Part shown: positions 1 through 6,545 of the stretch, piece by piece
Layout: each line of letters begins with the position of its first letter
How positions within the stretch are numbered: position 1 is the first letter of the stretch
Assembly (NCBI GenBank): GCA_002490525.1
Contig: DKUE01000020.1
Span: 1-31,736 of the forward strand
Direction: 5' to 3'
Length of the DNA stretch: 31,736 bases
From: Ruminococcaceae bacterium UBA7212
GTDB taxonomy: Bacteria; Bacillota; Clostridia; Oscillospirales; Acutalibacteraceae
Made by a program: the position numbers and the translations under genes
Notes under the pieces: model-generated
What the model was told of the DNA's origin: nothing
Databases searched by the model: none
What the model saw: only the letters and a program-made list of their open reading frames with translations

Positions 1-70
1 TCAAAGATTTCAAGAGCTTCGGGAGAACATTGTATCATAGCGTTCGGCGACTTTCCCCACCTCACACTTA

Positions 71-79
71 TGGTATAAT
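71..79 (+). promoter_or_regulatory. Extended -10 promoter of the broken acyltransferase gene
   Basis: TGGTATAAT is an extended -10 element (TGn followed by a perfect TATAAT) about 33 bases before the ATG at 112. No convincing -35 hexamer is visible 16-18 bases upstream, as is tolerated at extended -10 promoters. Bases 1-70 hold only short open frames running in from the window edge, which cannot be assigned. Confidence 0.5.
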
Positions 80-111
80 CCATATGTTAAATAAAAAATG
101 AGTGTATTTAT

Positions 112-1221
112 ATGATGAGAAAACACTATATTGACAACTTAAGATAGATTACAATTTTACTGCTTATTCCATATCATGCTGCAATGGCTTGGAATGTATG
201 GGACGAACCGAATTACATATTTTTTGAAAGCAATAAAATAATCAGCAGTATTATCGTATTTTTAAGTCCGTATTTTATGCCGATTTTATTTCTTCTCGCA
301 GGAATCAGTACAAATTTTGCGTTGCGGAAGAGAACGATAAAGCTATATATTTTGGAAAGAGTTAAAAAATTATTGCTCCCCTTTATATTCGGTACATTAT
401 TTCTTATGCCCATAATGACAGTATATTGCAGATAAGTTTAATTTGGGTTATAAAGGCAACTTTTTTAGACATTATGGCGTGTTCTTTACAAAATTCACAG
501 ATTTAACAGGTGCCGACAGCGGCTTTTCTGTAGGACAATTCTGGTTTGTTCTGTATCTTTTCGTTATTTCAATTATAGCAATCGGAGTAATTGCTTTGCA
601 GAAAAAATTTATTTCGAAATATAAAAACAGGATATCGCTTTGGAGGATATGTATTCTTGGTTTACCGTTGCCGTTATTAAACGGCTTGCTTTCCATAGGC
701 GGTAAAAGTTTTGCGGAATTTACATGCATTTTTCTGATTGGTTATTATATTTTTTCAAATGGTGATGCAATCAGTCATATAAAAAATATAAATTTATTTT
801 CTTAATCATTGGCTTAACGTTTTCCGCTTTAAATGTATATCTGTTTATATGGTCCGATATACAGTACCGCATATTCAATACAATTACGAAATATATATCT
901 GAATGGTTTATGCTTATTGCCTTGGTTGGAATAGGAAAAGATTGTCTGAATTTCAAATCAAAATTATCGGCATATATGACACAACGGTCTTTTGCCTTTT
1001 ATATTCTGCATTTTCTATGGGTTATTATATTTCAATATTTAATGTGTGATATTTTCTTCGGCAATACAACTTTACTGTATATTGTTCCCGTGCTTTTGGC
1101 TTATTGCGTTACATTTGTATCGTGTGAAATATGTTTAAGATTACCACTCTTATGTTCAATTATGGGACTAAAATATATTGATATTAAGAAGAATAGCTAT
1201 AAGAAAAATCACGGTCGCTGA
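112..1221 (+). pseudogene. Acyltransferase-3 family membrane protein, broken by one nonsense codon and two frameshifts
   Basis: Pieced together, three frames give one multi-pass acyltransferase-3 (OafA/YrhL-like) protein, a family that O-acylates surface glycans from within the membrane. The N-terminus from the ATG at 112 reads HYIDNLR and then TAG at 145-147, exactly where the family motif D-N-L-R-W has Trp, so TGG became TAG. Frame 1 then continues through LFLLAGISTNFAL and the RVKKLLLPF motif to about 420. An extra base near 421 moves the reading to frame 2 (ADKFNLGYKG, then GQFWFVLYL). A missing A in the run 781-786 returns it to frame 1 (KKYKFIFLIIGL), ending at TGA 1219-1221. The DNA is visibly richer in A and T than the rest of the window, suggesting foreign origin. 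It is unlikely to be functional. Sequencing error is possible but would have to strike three times. Confidence 0.88.
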
Positions 1222-1250
1222 TAATACTGTCTATTTAAAATTCTTTCTCC

Positions 1251-1279
1251 TTGACAATCGATTTGGGGTTTGTTATAGT
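1251..1279 (+). promoter_or_regulatory. Sigma-A-type promoter for the GNAT-kinase-tautomerase operon
   Basis: TTGACA at 1251-1256 (perfect -35) is separated by 17 bases from TATAGT at 1274-1279. Transcription would start near 1286, which rules out upstream in-frame starts for the following gene and favours the ATG at 1322. It begins just 30 bases after the pseudogene stop. Confidence 0.8.
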
Positions 1280-1321
1280 AAGATTGACCGAAAAAACACT
1301 GCGTTGAGAAATGGAATTTAT

Positions 1322-2092
1322 ATGTTTTTACGGGATTTAATCTCACTTTCCGATGTATTTGCACCTGCCGCGTATGCAAATATGCAGCGAACGGATTGGG
1401 GTGTTCTGTTTTGGGATGATAACAATCCCACAAAGCACGATATTAACCACGCCTGTATTTTAAACGAAGAAAAATTCTCCGAGGCACTGTCGGAGATTCG
1501 GGAATTCTATATGCGCAAGGGCTTGCCGCCGCGCGTGTATCTTTGCCGCAATCAGCAAAAGACACAACAAACAGCGCTTGTTGCAAACGGGTACAAGCTG
1601 TACGGCGATTGGGGCTTTCAGCATTTTTTGCTGACCGAGCAAAACCGTATTCCGGAAATGCATCATCTGGAAATTCGAGAGATGACGGACCCCGAGGCGG
1701 TCACTGAACGGTTGCTGCAAAATTTATACGGTATCTATCAATCGGAAGATCCCGACACAATCAACCGTATGTCGCGCTTACTGCCGCGCTGTATTGAAAG
1801 CAAAATGTGCCGTGTGTGGTGCGGGTATTTTGAAGGTGACCCCGCCTGCTTTGCTATGGCGGCTGATTCCCTTTTCGGCATGCAGTTTTTCGACTTGGTG
1901 GAAACTGCAAAACAATATCAAAACCGTGGATTTGCACGCGAATTGATTTCCTTTATGGTAGACCGTGCCGAACGCCCGACTTTTCTGTATTCCGAAAATC
2001 CGACCGCAATTCGTATTTATGAGCAAGCCGGCTTTCGTCCGATTGATTTGTCTGATGACCCTGTCAGTTGGCGCGCCGTATATGAAAAGTGA
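1322..2092 (+). CDS. GNAT family N-acetyltransferase
   Basis: A 256-residue protein whose C-terminal half carries the acetyl-CoA-binding GNAT fold. The segment KQYQNRGFARELI fits motif A (Q/R-x-x-G-x-A) and is followed by ENPTAIRIYEQAGFRP, the usual beta5/alpha4 'A-x-x-x-Y-x-x-x-G-F' signature. The N-terminal 130 residues resemble no named domain I can place and may be a second, degenerate GNAT lobe. The ATG at 1322 is chosen because the strong promoter at 1251-1279 puts the transcript start near 1286, although the reading frame is open back to 1178. The ribosome site is weak (GAGAAATGG). The stop is followed after 8 bases by the kinase gene, whose ribosome site GGAAAG lies between them, so the two are co-transcribed. 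The acceptor substrate cannot be told. Confidence 0.82.
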   Translation: MFLRDLISLSDVFAPAAYANMQRTDWGVLFWDDNNPTKHDINHACILNEEKFSEALSEIREFYMRKGLPPRVYLCRNQQKTQQTALVANGYKLYGDWGFQHFLLTEQNRIPEMHHLEIREMTDPEAVTERLLQNLYGIYQSEDPDTINRMSRLLPRCIESKMCRVWCGYFEGDPACFAMAADSLFGMQFFDLVETAKQYQNRGFARELISFMVDRAERPTFLYSENPTAIRIYEQAGFRPIDLSDDPVSWRAVYEK

Positions 2093-2100
2093 GGAAAGCT

Positions 2101-3012
2101 ATGCAATATGAAAAAGAACTATTTTCGCTGTACCGTGACAAAACGGGCAGTAAGCCTGTAAAAGCCGAACGCTTAGGCGGCGGTTATTACGCGGATGTTT
2201 ACCGTATGTATTCAGAGGTGGGCGCATGTTCCGATGTGGTTAAGGTTTATAAAAATAAAGGCATGATGGCGCAGGAGTGCACTTCGCTTGCGGTTTTGCG
2301 CGCACATGCGCTTTTCCCGATGCCGCGGGTATTGTGGACGCAGACAGCAGAAGAAGGTTGTCCGTTTGATGCAATGGCAATGGAATACCTTGCGGGGGCG
2401 AACGGCGGCGGTGTGCGGTATTTTTCGAAACACAGGCGCGAACAGCTCGCTGAACAGGTTGTAGATAATTTGCTTGCCTGGCACAATACGGTCAATCCGT
2501 CGGGTTTCGGTGCACTGCATGCAAAGGCGTTTTCCCCTGCGTGGCAGATCTATTATTTTGAAAGAGCGCAAAACATTTTGCATGCGGCAGAAGAGATGCA
2601 TCAAAATGGGCAGTGCCCGAACGATGTTTTGCAAACAATGCACACGGCGGTTGCGCGGTTTGACACCGTATTTTCACAGCCCATCCGTCAAGCCTCTCTG
2701 ATTCACGGGGACTACAATATGTGGAACGTACTGGTCGATAAAAAAGCATGCGCGGTTACGGCTGTAATAGACCCCTGTAACTGTATGTGGGCAGACAGTG
2801 AAATGGATTTGTATCAATTAAACAACGCAAACGGCAAGCATCTGGGGCTGTTGGAGATGTATGCGAAAAAAAGACCGCTTTCCGAAAATTTCGGGGCAAA
2901 ATGTGCGTTTTACGAATTGTTTACCGAGATAGAGCACTATTATCATTCAGGGCATCCGATGGATAAACGGCGTGTGCAGACGCAAGCAGATGCCTTGAAA
3001 AAATATTTATAG
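2101..3012 (+). CDS. Aminoglycoside-phosphotransferase-fold (APH/choline kinase-like) kinase
   Basis: A 303-residue protein with the APH/choline-kinase fold. A glycine-rich loop GGGYYADVY (about 26-34) is followed by the ATP-anchoring Lys in DVVKVY (K48). The catalytic loop reads IHGDYNMWNVL, giving D204 and N209 in the H-x-D-x-x-x-x-N pattern, and the metal-binding Asp is in VIDPCN (D224). These are the residues needed for phosphoryl transfer to a small-molecule hydroxyl. Small substrates in this family include aminoglycosides, sugars and amino sugars, so antibiotic resistance should not be assumed. The start at ATG 2101 has GGAAAG just upstream; an in-frame ATG at 2089 overlaps the previous stop and lacks a ribosome site. 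It sits 8 bases after the GNAT gene and 17 before the tautomerase-like gene, consistent with one operon. Confidence 0.82.
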   Translation: MQYEKELFSLYRDKTGSKPVKAERLGGGYYADVYRMYSEVGACSDVVKVYKNKGMMAQECTSLAVLRAHALFPMPRVLWTQTAEEGCPFDAMAMEYLAGANGGGVRYFSKHRREQLAEQVVDNLLAWHNTVNPSGFGALHAKAFSPAWQIYYFERAQNILHAAEEMHQNGQCPNDVLQTMHTAVARFDTVFSQPIRQASLIHGDYNMWNVLVDKKACAVTAVIDPCNCMWADSEMDLYQLNNANGKHLGLLEMYAKKRPLSENFGAKCAFYELFTEIEHYYHSGHPMDKRRVQTQADALKKYL

Positions 3013-3029
3013 ACTGTGAGGAAAATATA

Positions 3030-3374
3030 ATGCCTTTTATCCACGTAAAGCTTTCGGGGAAGTTAGAGCCCGAAAAAATCGAATTTGTTAAAACGAAGCT
3101 CGGTAAGGCGATTTCCCTGTTGCCGGGCAAGAGCGAGAATTATTTAATGGTCAATATTGAACCCGAATGTCATCTGTATTTCGGAGGGAACTGCAATACA
3201 CCGACGGCGATGTGCTGTGTCAGTGTGTTCGGCAAAGCGTCACGTGACGCGTGTGAGGCGCTCACTGCGGAAATCTGCAATATTTTAAAATCGGAAGCCG
3301 CCGTGCCGCCCAATCGTTGCTACGTGAAATTCGAATTCTGCGATACCTGGGGTTATGACGGATATTTGTTCTGA
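3030..3374 (+). CDS. MIF / phenylpyruvate tautomerase-like protein
   Basis: A 114-residue protein with the length and start of the macrophage migration inhibitory factor family: MPFIHVKLSG leaves Pro as the N-terminal residue after Met removal, the catalytic base in the tautomerase superfamily. A conserved Lys lies in the second strand region (LPGKSENYLMVNIE), and the end CDTWGYDGYLF resembles the aromatic C-terminus of MIF homologues. Family members tautomerise keto/enol acids such as phenylpyruvate in vitro; the physiological substrate in bacteria is usually unknown. The ATG has GAGGAAAA 7-8 bases upstream. It is the last gene of the 1251 operon; the rnpB promoter begins 6 bases after its stop, and no separate terminator is seen between them. 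Confidence 0.8.
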   Translation: MPFIHVKLSGKLEPEKIEFVKTKLGKAISLLPGKSENYLMVNIEPECHLYFGGNCNTPTAMCCVSVFGKASRDACEALTAEICNILKSEAAVPPNRCYVKFEFCDTWGYDGYLF

Positions 3375-3379
3375 ACGGT

Positions 3380-3408
3380 TTGACAATCCGCGCAATTTAT
3401 ACTAAAAT
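3380..3408 (+). promoter_or_regulatory. rnpB promoter
   Basis: TTGACA at 3380-3385, a 17-base spacer and TAAAAT at 3403-3408. The predicted start, about 7 bases downstream, coincides with the 5' end of the RNase P P1 helix at 3415, an independent check on both calls. Confidence 0.88.
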
Positions 3409-3414
3409 ATATCC

Positions 3415-3749
3415 GTGAGCAGACTGAGCAATTGCGGGGCGGCGTGAGCCGCCATGAGGAAAGTCCGAGCATCACACAGCAGGGTAACGGCTAACGGCCG
3501 CCGAGGGTGACCTCCGGGAAAGTGCATAGAGATATACCGCCGCATTTTTGCGGTAAGGGTGGAAAGGCGAGGTAAGAGCTCACCGGGATGTCGGTAACGG
3601 CATTGCCAAGTAAACCCTACCCGATGCAACATCGACTGAAGTTGTCAGCTGGGCAGATACTTCGAAGGATGGCTCCAGCACATCGGCAACGGTGTGCGTA
3701 GATAGATAATTGCTTTTAATGACAGAACTCGGCTTACAGGTTTGCTCAC
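3415..3749 (+). ncRNA. rnpB: RNase P RNA, class A type
   Basis: The catalytic RNA of ribonuclease P, which removes 5' leaders from pre-tRNAs. The near-universal CR-I segment GAGGAAAGTCCGAGC lies at 3456-3470. The region AGGGTAACGGCTAACGG follows, then GGTAAGGGTGGAAAGGCG with GTAAGAGCTCACCGG. The 3' conserved block GATAGATAATTGC...GACAGAACTCGGCTTACAG ends at 3739. The terminal P1 helix is visible: GTGAGCAGAC at 3415-3424 pairs with GTTTGCTCAC at 3740-3749. About 335 nt is the usual size. The architecture looks like class A (found in Clostridia) rather than the class B form of Bacilli, though that is a judgement from conserved blocks and not a full fold. A run of eight T at 3753-3760 follows P1. 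Confidence 0.96.
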
Positions 3750-3760
3750 ATCTTTTTTTT
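3740..3760 (+). terminator. rnpB transcript end (P1 3' strand plus T-run)
   Basis: The 3' strand of the P1 helix is followed by ATC and eight consecutive T at 3753-3760, so P1 closing plus the U-tract may act as the intrinsic terminator. No separate hairpin is present. Confidence 0.45.
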
Positions 3761-3790
3761 CGCCTCATACACTGTTATGGGGTGATTTTC

Positions 3791-4126
3791 ATGTTAGAGA
3801 CTTTCTTTGGCGCGGTGTTTGTGGGATTGGTCTTGTTCGGGCTTTTGGCGCTTTGCTATTTGCTGATGCTCAAAGTCTGCCTGCCGAAAAAGAAGTATCC
3901 GTTTTATTTAGTGATTCCCGCGAAACGCTGTGACAGCGATGTGACTGCCGCGGCATATGCCATGCGCATGAAAATGAATTTTTTGGGTGATGAAAGCTAC
4001 GGTTCGGTGATTGTTCTGGACTGCGGCATGGAAGAAACGCAAAGACTCAGCTGTCTGAATGTTTGCCGTGAGACAAACGGGATTTATCTTTGTGACATAA
4101 AGGATTTTTCGGAGTTTGTCCGCTGA
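3791..4126 (+). CDS. Small membrane-anchored protein of unknown function
   Basis: A 111-residue protein that I do not recognise. One strongly hydrophobic N-terminal helix (FFGAVFVGLVLFGLLALCYLLML, residues 5-27) is followed by a basic stop (KVCLPKKKYP), which predicts a C-terminal cytoplasmic domain of about 75 residues. That domain alternates strands and helices (FYLVIPAKRC, AAAYAMRMKMNFLG, SVIVLDCGM, GIYLCDIKDF) and looks like a small alpha/beta fold, with Cys residues around CDS, LDCG and LCD. The ATG at 3791 is chosen because GGGGTGA precedes it and the hydrophobic segment then starts at once; the frame is open upstream only across the rnpB 3' end. It is followed by a folded-RNA candidate and recD2. 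Confidence 0.7.
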   Translation: MLETFFGAVFVGLVLFGLLALCYLLMLKVCLPKKKYPFYLVIPAKRCDSDVTAAAYAMRMKMNFLGDESYGSVIVLDCGMEETQRLSCLNVCRETNGIYLCDIKDFSEFVR

Positions 4127-4146
4127 AGTGTTTTCTGAATTTTAAA

Positions 4147-4238
4147 CCTTGTTAACACGCCCTCTGTGCGGGTGATTCCCCACAGTCAGCGCTGTCGAGC
4201 CCGGTGAGACGGGGGGCGCACTGCGTGGCAACACATGG
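4147..4238 (+). ncRNA. Unidentified structured RNA candidate in the recD2 leader
   Basis: A GC-rich block with a compact multi-branch fold sits between two AT-rich flanks. A closing helix pairs 4150-4153 (TGTT) with 4230-4233 (AACA) and 4156-4160 (CACGC) with 4223-4227 (GCGTG), with a 2x2 internal loop between them. Inside is one hairpin with 4164-4168 (CTGTG) plus 4170-4172 (GGG) against 4178-4180 (CCC) plus 4181-4185 (CACAG). A second is 4200-4203 (CCCG) against 4210-4213 (CGGG) with loop GTGAGA. The bases GTCAGCGCTGTCGAG lie between them. No U-tract follows, so it is not a terminator. It may be a cis-regulatory leader or a small RNA. I could not match it to a named family; pairings were found by eye. 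Confidence 0.45.
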
Positions 4239-4270
4239 ATATCCTATAAAAACTTTAAAGTGTGGAACAT

Positions 4271-6475
4271 ATGGAAGAAGCAAAAACGGAATTTCTGAAC
4301 GGAACGGTTGAGGACATTAAATTCCGCAACGAACAAAACGGATATACGGTGCTGGAAATCGGCTGTGACGATGAGCTTGTCACGGCCGTAGGTACTTTTT
4401 CCGATATTTCCGTCGGCGAAACGGTAAAGCTGTCGGGTATGTGGACTTTCCACCGTACCTTCGGGCGGCAGTTTAAAGTCGAGGCATTTGAACGCGAAAT
4501 GCCTGCAACTGCCGAACAGCTGTATAATTATCTTGCGGCAGGTGCGGTTAAGGGCATCGGCCCTGCCACTGCAACCAAAATCATTGAAAAATTCGGAGAA
4601 GAGACCTTTGATATATTAGAAAATTATCCGGAACGGCTGGCAACGGTGAAGGGCATCTCCATAGAAAAAGCAGAAAAAATTCAGGAGAATTTCAGAAAAC
4701 AGTTCGCTGTCCGCAATATTATGATTGCGCTGGAAACTTACGGTATGACACCGCGCGAGTGCATTGCCGCTTATGAGGCGTTCGGTTCCAATGCTGTAGA
4801 ACGTGTGTTGCAAAATCCGTTTGAGCTCTGCGAGCGCGAAACGGGTATCGGCTTTGAACGCGCTGAAGCAATTGCCGAAGCCTTACCGTCTCCGCCTGAA
4901 AATGCATTTCGCGTGCGTGCGGGCTTACAGCACATTGTACGGCAGAATCTGTACAGCAACGGGCACACCTGTATTCCGCGCGAAAAACTTTTGAAGATTG
5001 CCGCGGAATACTTAAATATCAGTGAGGATACGGCGGATATTGAGACGGACAAGCTGACGGAATCTGGTGCATTTGTTTTGAAAGTGCTCTTTGACCGCGA
5101 ATTTATTTTTCAGGCGAGCGCCTACCGTGATGAAAAATCCATCAGCGACCGCATCAAGATTCTTCTGCGCTTTCCTCCGCCGCAGTGCGAGACGCTTCAA
5201 AAGGATATAGAAAAGATTGAGAAAGAAGACGGCATTACATATGCCGACACCCAAAGGGAAGCAATAAAAACCGCCATAGACCGCGGCATACTGATTTTGA
5301 CGGGCGGTCCGGGCACAGGTAAGACCACTACCCTCAACGGTATTTTGCGTCTGTTTGAAAAACAGGAATTGGATATTGCCCTTGCCGCACCGACAGGGCG
5401 CGCCGCAAAGCGCATGACGGAATTAACGGGACGGGAAGCCAAAACGATTCACCGTCTTTTAGAGGTGGAGTGGGATGACCGTGACCGCCCTGTATTTAAG
5501 CGCAATCTTCGCAATCCTTTGGAATGTGAGGCGTTGATTTTAGATGAGCTGTCTATGGTGGATATCAGCCTGTTCGCAAGCCTTTTGCAGGCACTGCCGT
5601 TCGGATGCCGTCTGATTATGGTCGGCGACAGTGACCAATTGCCGCCTGTGGGTGCGGGCAATGTACTTTCCGATTTGATTAAAAGCGGGCTTTTGCCTGT
5701 GGTACAGCTGACGGAAGTTTTCCGCCAGGCAATGGGCAGCTTGATTGTCACAAACGCACATCGTATTGTCGGCGGTGAAATGCCCGTGCTGAACCGCAAG
5801 GACGGTGACTTTTTCCTGCTGGAGCGGTCTAATCCGTATGCGGCGGCGAAAACGATTGCCGAGCTGTATGCGAAGCGTCTGCCCGATGCCTATGGGTATT
5901 CTCCGCAAAATGACATCCAGGTGCTTTGCCCCTCGAAAAAGGGCGAAGCGGGTGCGGTGCATCTCAATAGGCTGTTGCAGGAGATGGTCAATCCGCCGTC
6001 AGATGAGAAAAAAGAGCTGACTGTAGGCTTCCGGACCTTCCGTATGGGCGACAAGGTGATGCAGACCAAAAACAATTATGATATTGTTTGGGAAAAAGCA
6101 GACGGCGAAACGGGCGAGGGGATATTCAACGGGGACATTGGTGTGATAGACAATATAGACATTCACACAGAAACCGCACAAATTTGCTTTGATGACCGCA
6201 GTGCCGTGTTTGCCAAAGAACAGTTGATTGAAGTGGATTTGGCCTATGCCGTTACGGTACACAAAAGTCAGGGCAGTGAATTCCCCGCTGTGATTATACC
6301 CGTGGTGTCGGTGTTGCCGAATCTCTGTTACCGCAATCTTTTGTATACAGCAGTTACGCGTGCAAAACAGCTCATGATTTTGGTCGGCACGCCGCAGGAA
6401 ATTCAAAAAATGGTCGAAAACGACAAAAAAACCAGACGGTATTCGGCACTCGAAACATTCCTGCGGGAATCCTAA
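4271..6475 (+). CDS. recD2: RecD2-type superfamily 1B DNA helicase
   Basis: A 734-residue ATP-dependent 5'-3' DNA helicase of the RecD2 class, found in bacteria independently of RecBC and linked to DNA repair and replication-fork maintenance. The N-terminus has an OB-like segment (FLNGTVEDIKFRNEQNGYTV), typical of RecD2, then helix-hairpin-helix repeats around GAVKGIGPATATKIIEKFG and TVKGISIEKAEKI. The Walker A motif GGPGTGKTT is at 345-353 and Walker B LILDELSMVD near 425. Next come GDSDQLPPVGAGNVL and a C-terminal UvrD-like domain with VTVHKSQGSEFPAVI (His near 664) and YTAVTRAKQ. The ATG at 4271 is preferred over an in-frame GTG at 4262, as the OB domain begins right after it; neither has a strong ribosome site. 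It is preceded by the RNA candidate and ends at a terminator. Confidence 0.95.
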   Translation: MEEAKTEFLNGTVEDIKFRNEQNGYTVLEIGCDDELVTAVGTFSDISVGETVKLSGMWTFHRTFGRQFKVEAFEREMPATAEQLYNYLAAGAVKGIGPATATKIIEKFGEETFDILENYPERLATVKGISIEKAEKIQENFRKQFAVRNIMIALETYGMTPRECIAAYEAFGSNAVERVLQNPFELCERETGIGFERAEAIAEALPSPPENAFRVRAGLQHIVRQNLYSNGHTCIPREKLLKIAAEYLNISEDTADIETDKLTESGAFVLKVLFDREFIFQASAYRDEKSISDRIKILLRFPPPQCETLQKDIEKIEKEDGITYADTQREAIKTAIDRGILILTGGPGTGKTTTLNGILRLFEKQELDIALAAPTGRAAKRMTELTGREAKTIHRLLEVEWDDRDRPVFKRNLRNPLECEALILDELSMVDISLFASLLQALPFGCRLIMVGDSDQLPPVGAGNVLSDLIKSGLLPVVQLTEVFRQAMGSLIVTNAHRIVGGEMPVLNRKDGDFFLLERSNPYAAAKTIAELYAKRLPDAYGYSPQNDIQVLCPSKKGEAGAVHLNRLLQEMVNPPSDEKKELTVGFRTFRMGDKVMQTKNNYDIVWEKADGETGEGIFNGDIGVIDNIDIHTETAQICFDDRSAVFAKEQLIEVDLAYAVTVHKSQGSEFPAVIIPVVSVLPNLCYRNLLYTAVTRAKQLMILVGTPQEIQKMVENDKKTRRYSALETFLRES

Positions 6476-6493
6476 AAAGATTTAAAAAAAATT

Positions 6494-6528
6494 GCCCGTA
6501 AAAAGGGGAAAGTCCTCTTTTTACGGGC
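6494..6528. terminator. Shared terminator between converging recD2 and LtaS-like gene
   Basis: GCCCGTAAAAAGGGG pairs with a complementary arm ending TTTTTACGGGC around a short loop. The minus-strand exit runs into an uninterrupted T-tract (bases 6483-6492 read from the minus strand), so it terminates the minus-strand gene well. On the plus strand the exit (GGCTTTATACTT) is weaker. Confidence 0.85.
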
Positions 6529-6545
6529 GGCTTTATACTTTCGGA

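Noticed and set aside
1..70. Coding fragments at the left edge
   Set aside because: Several frames are open for 13-30 codons in different directions and none can be recognised.
3402..3768. Minus-strand open frames across rnpB
   Set aside because: They overlap a certain RNA gene and have no coding signature.
4147..4238. Cobalamin riboswitch or 6S RNA as identity of the folded block
   Set aside because: GGTGATTCC and the CACAG...CGCTGT stretch faintly recall the cobalamin box, but the conserved GCCACTG/CAGGAGACC parts and a B12 gene are missing. For 6S RNA the intergenic space (about 145 bases) is too short and no long rod with a central bubble is seen.
4262..4270. GTG at 4262 as recD2 start
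   Set aside because: It adds only three residues, has no better ribosome site than the ATG at 4271 and gives no homology gain. It remains possible.
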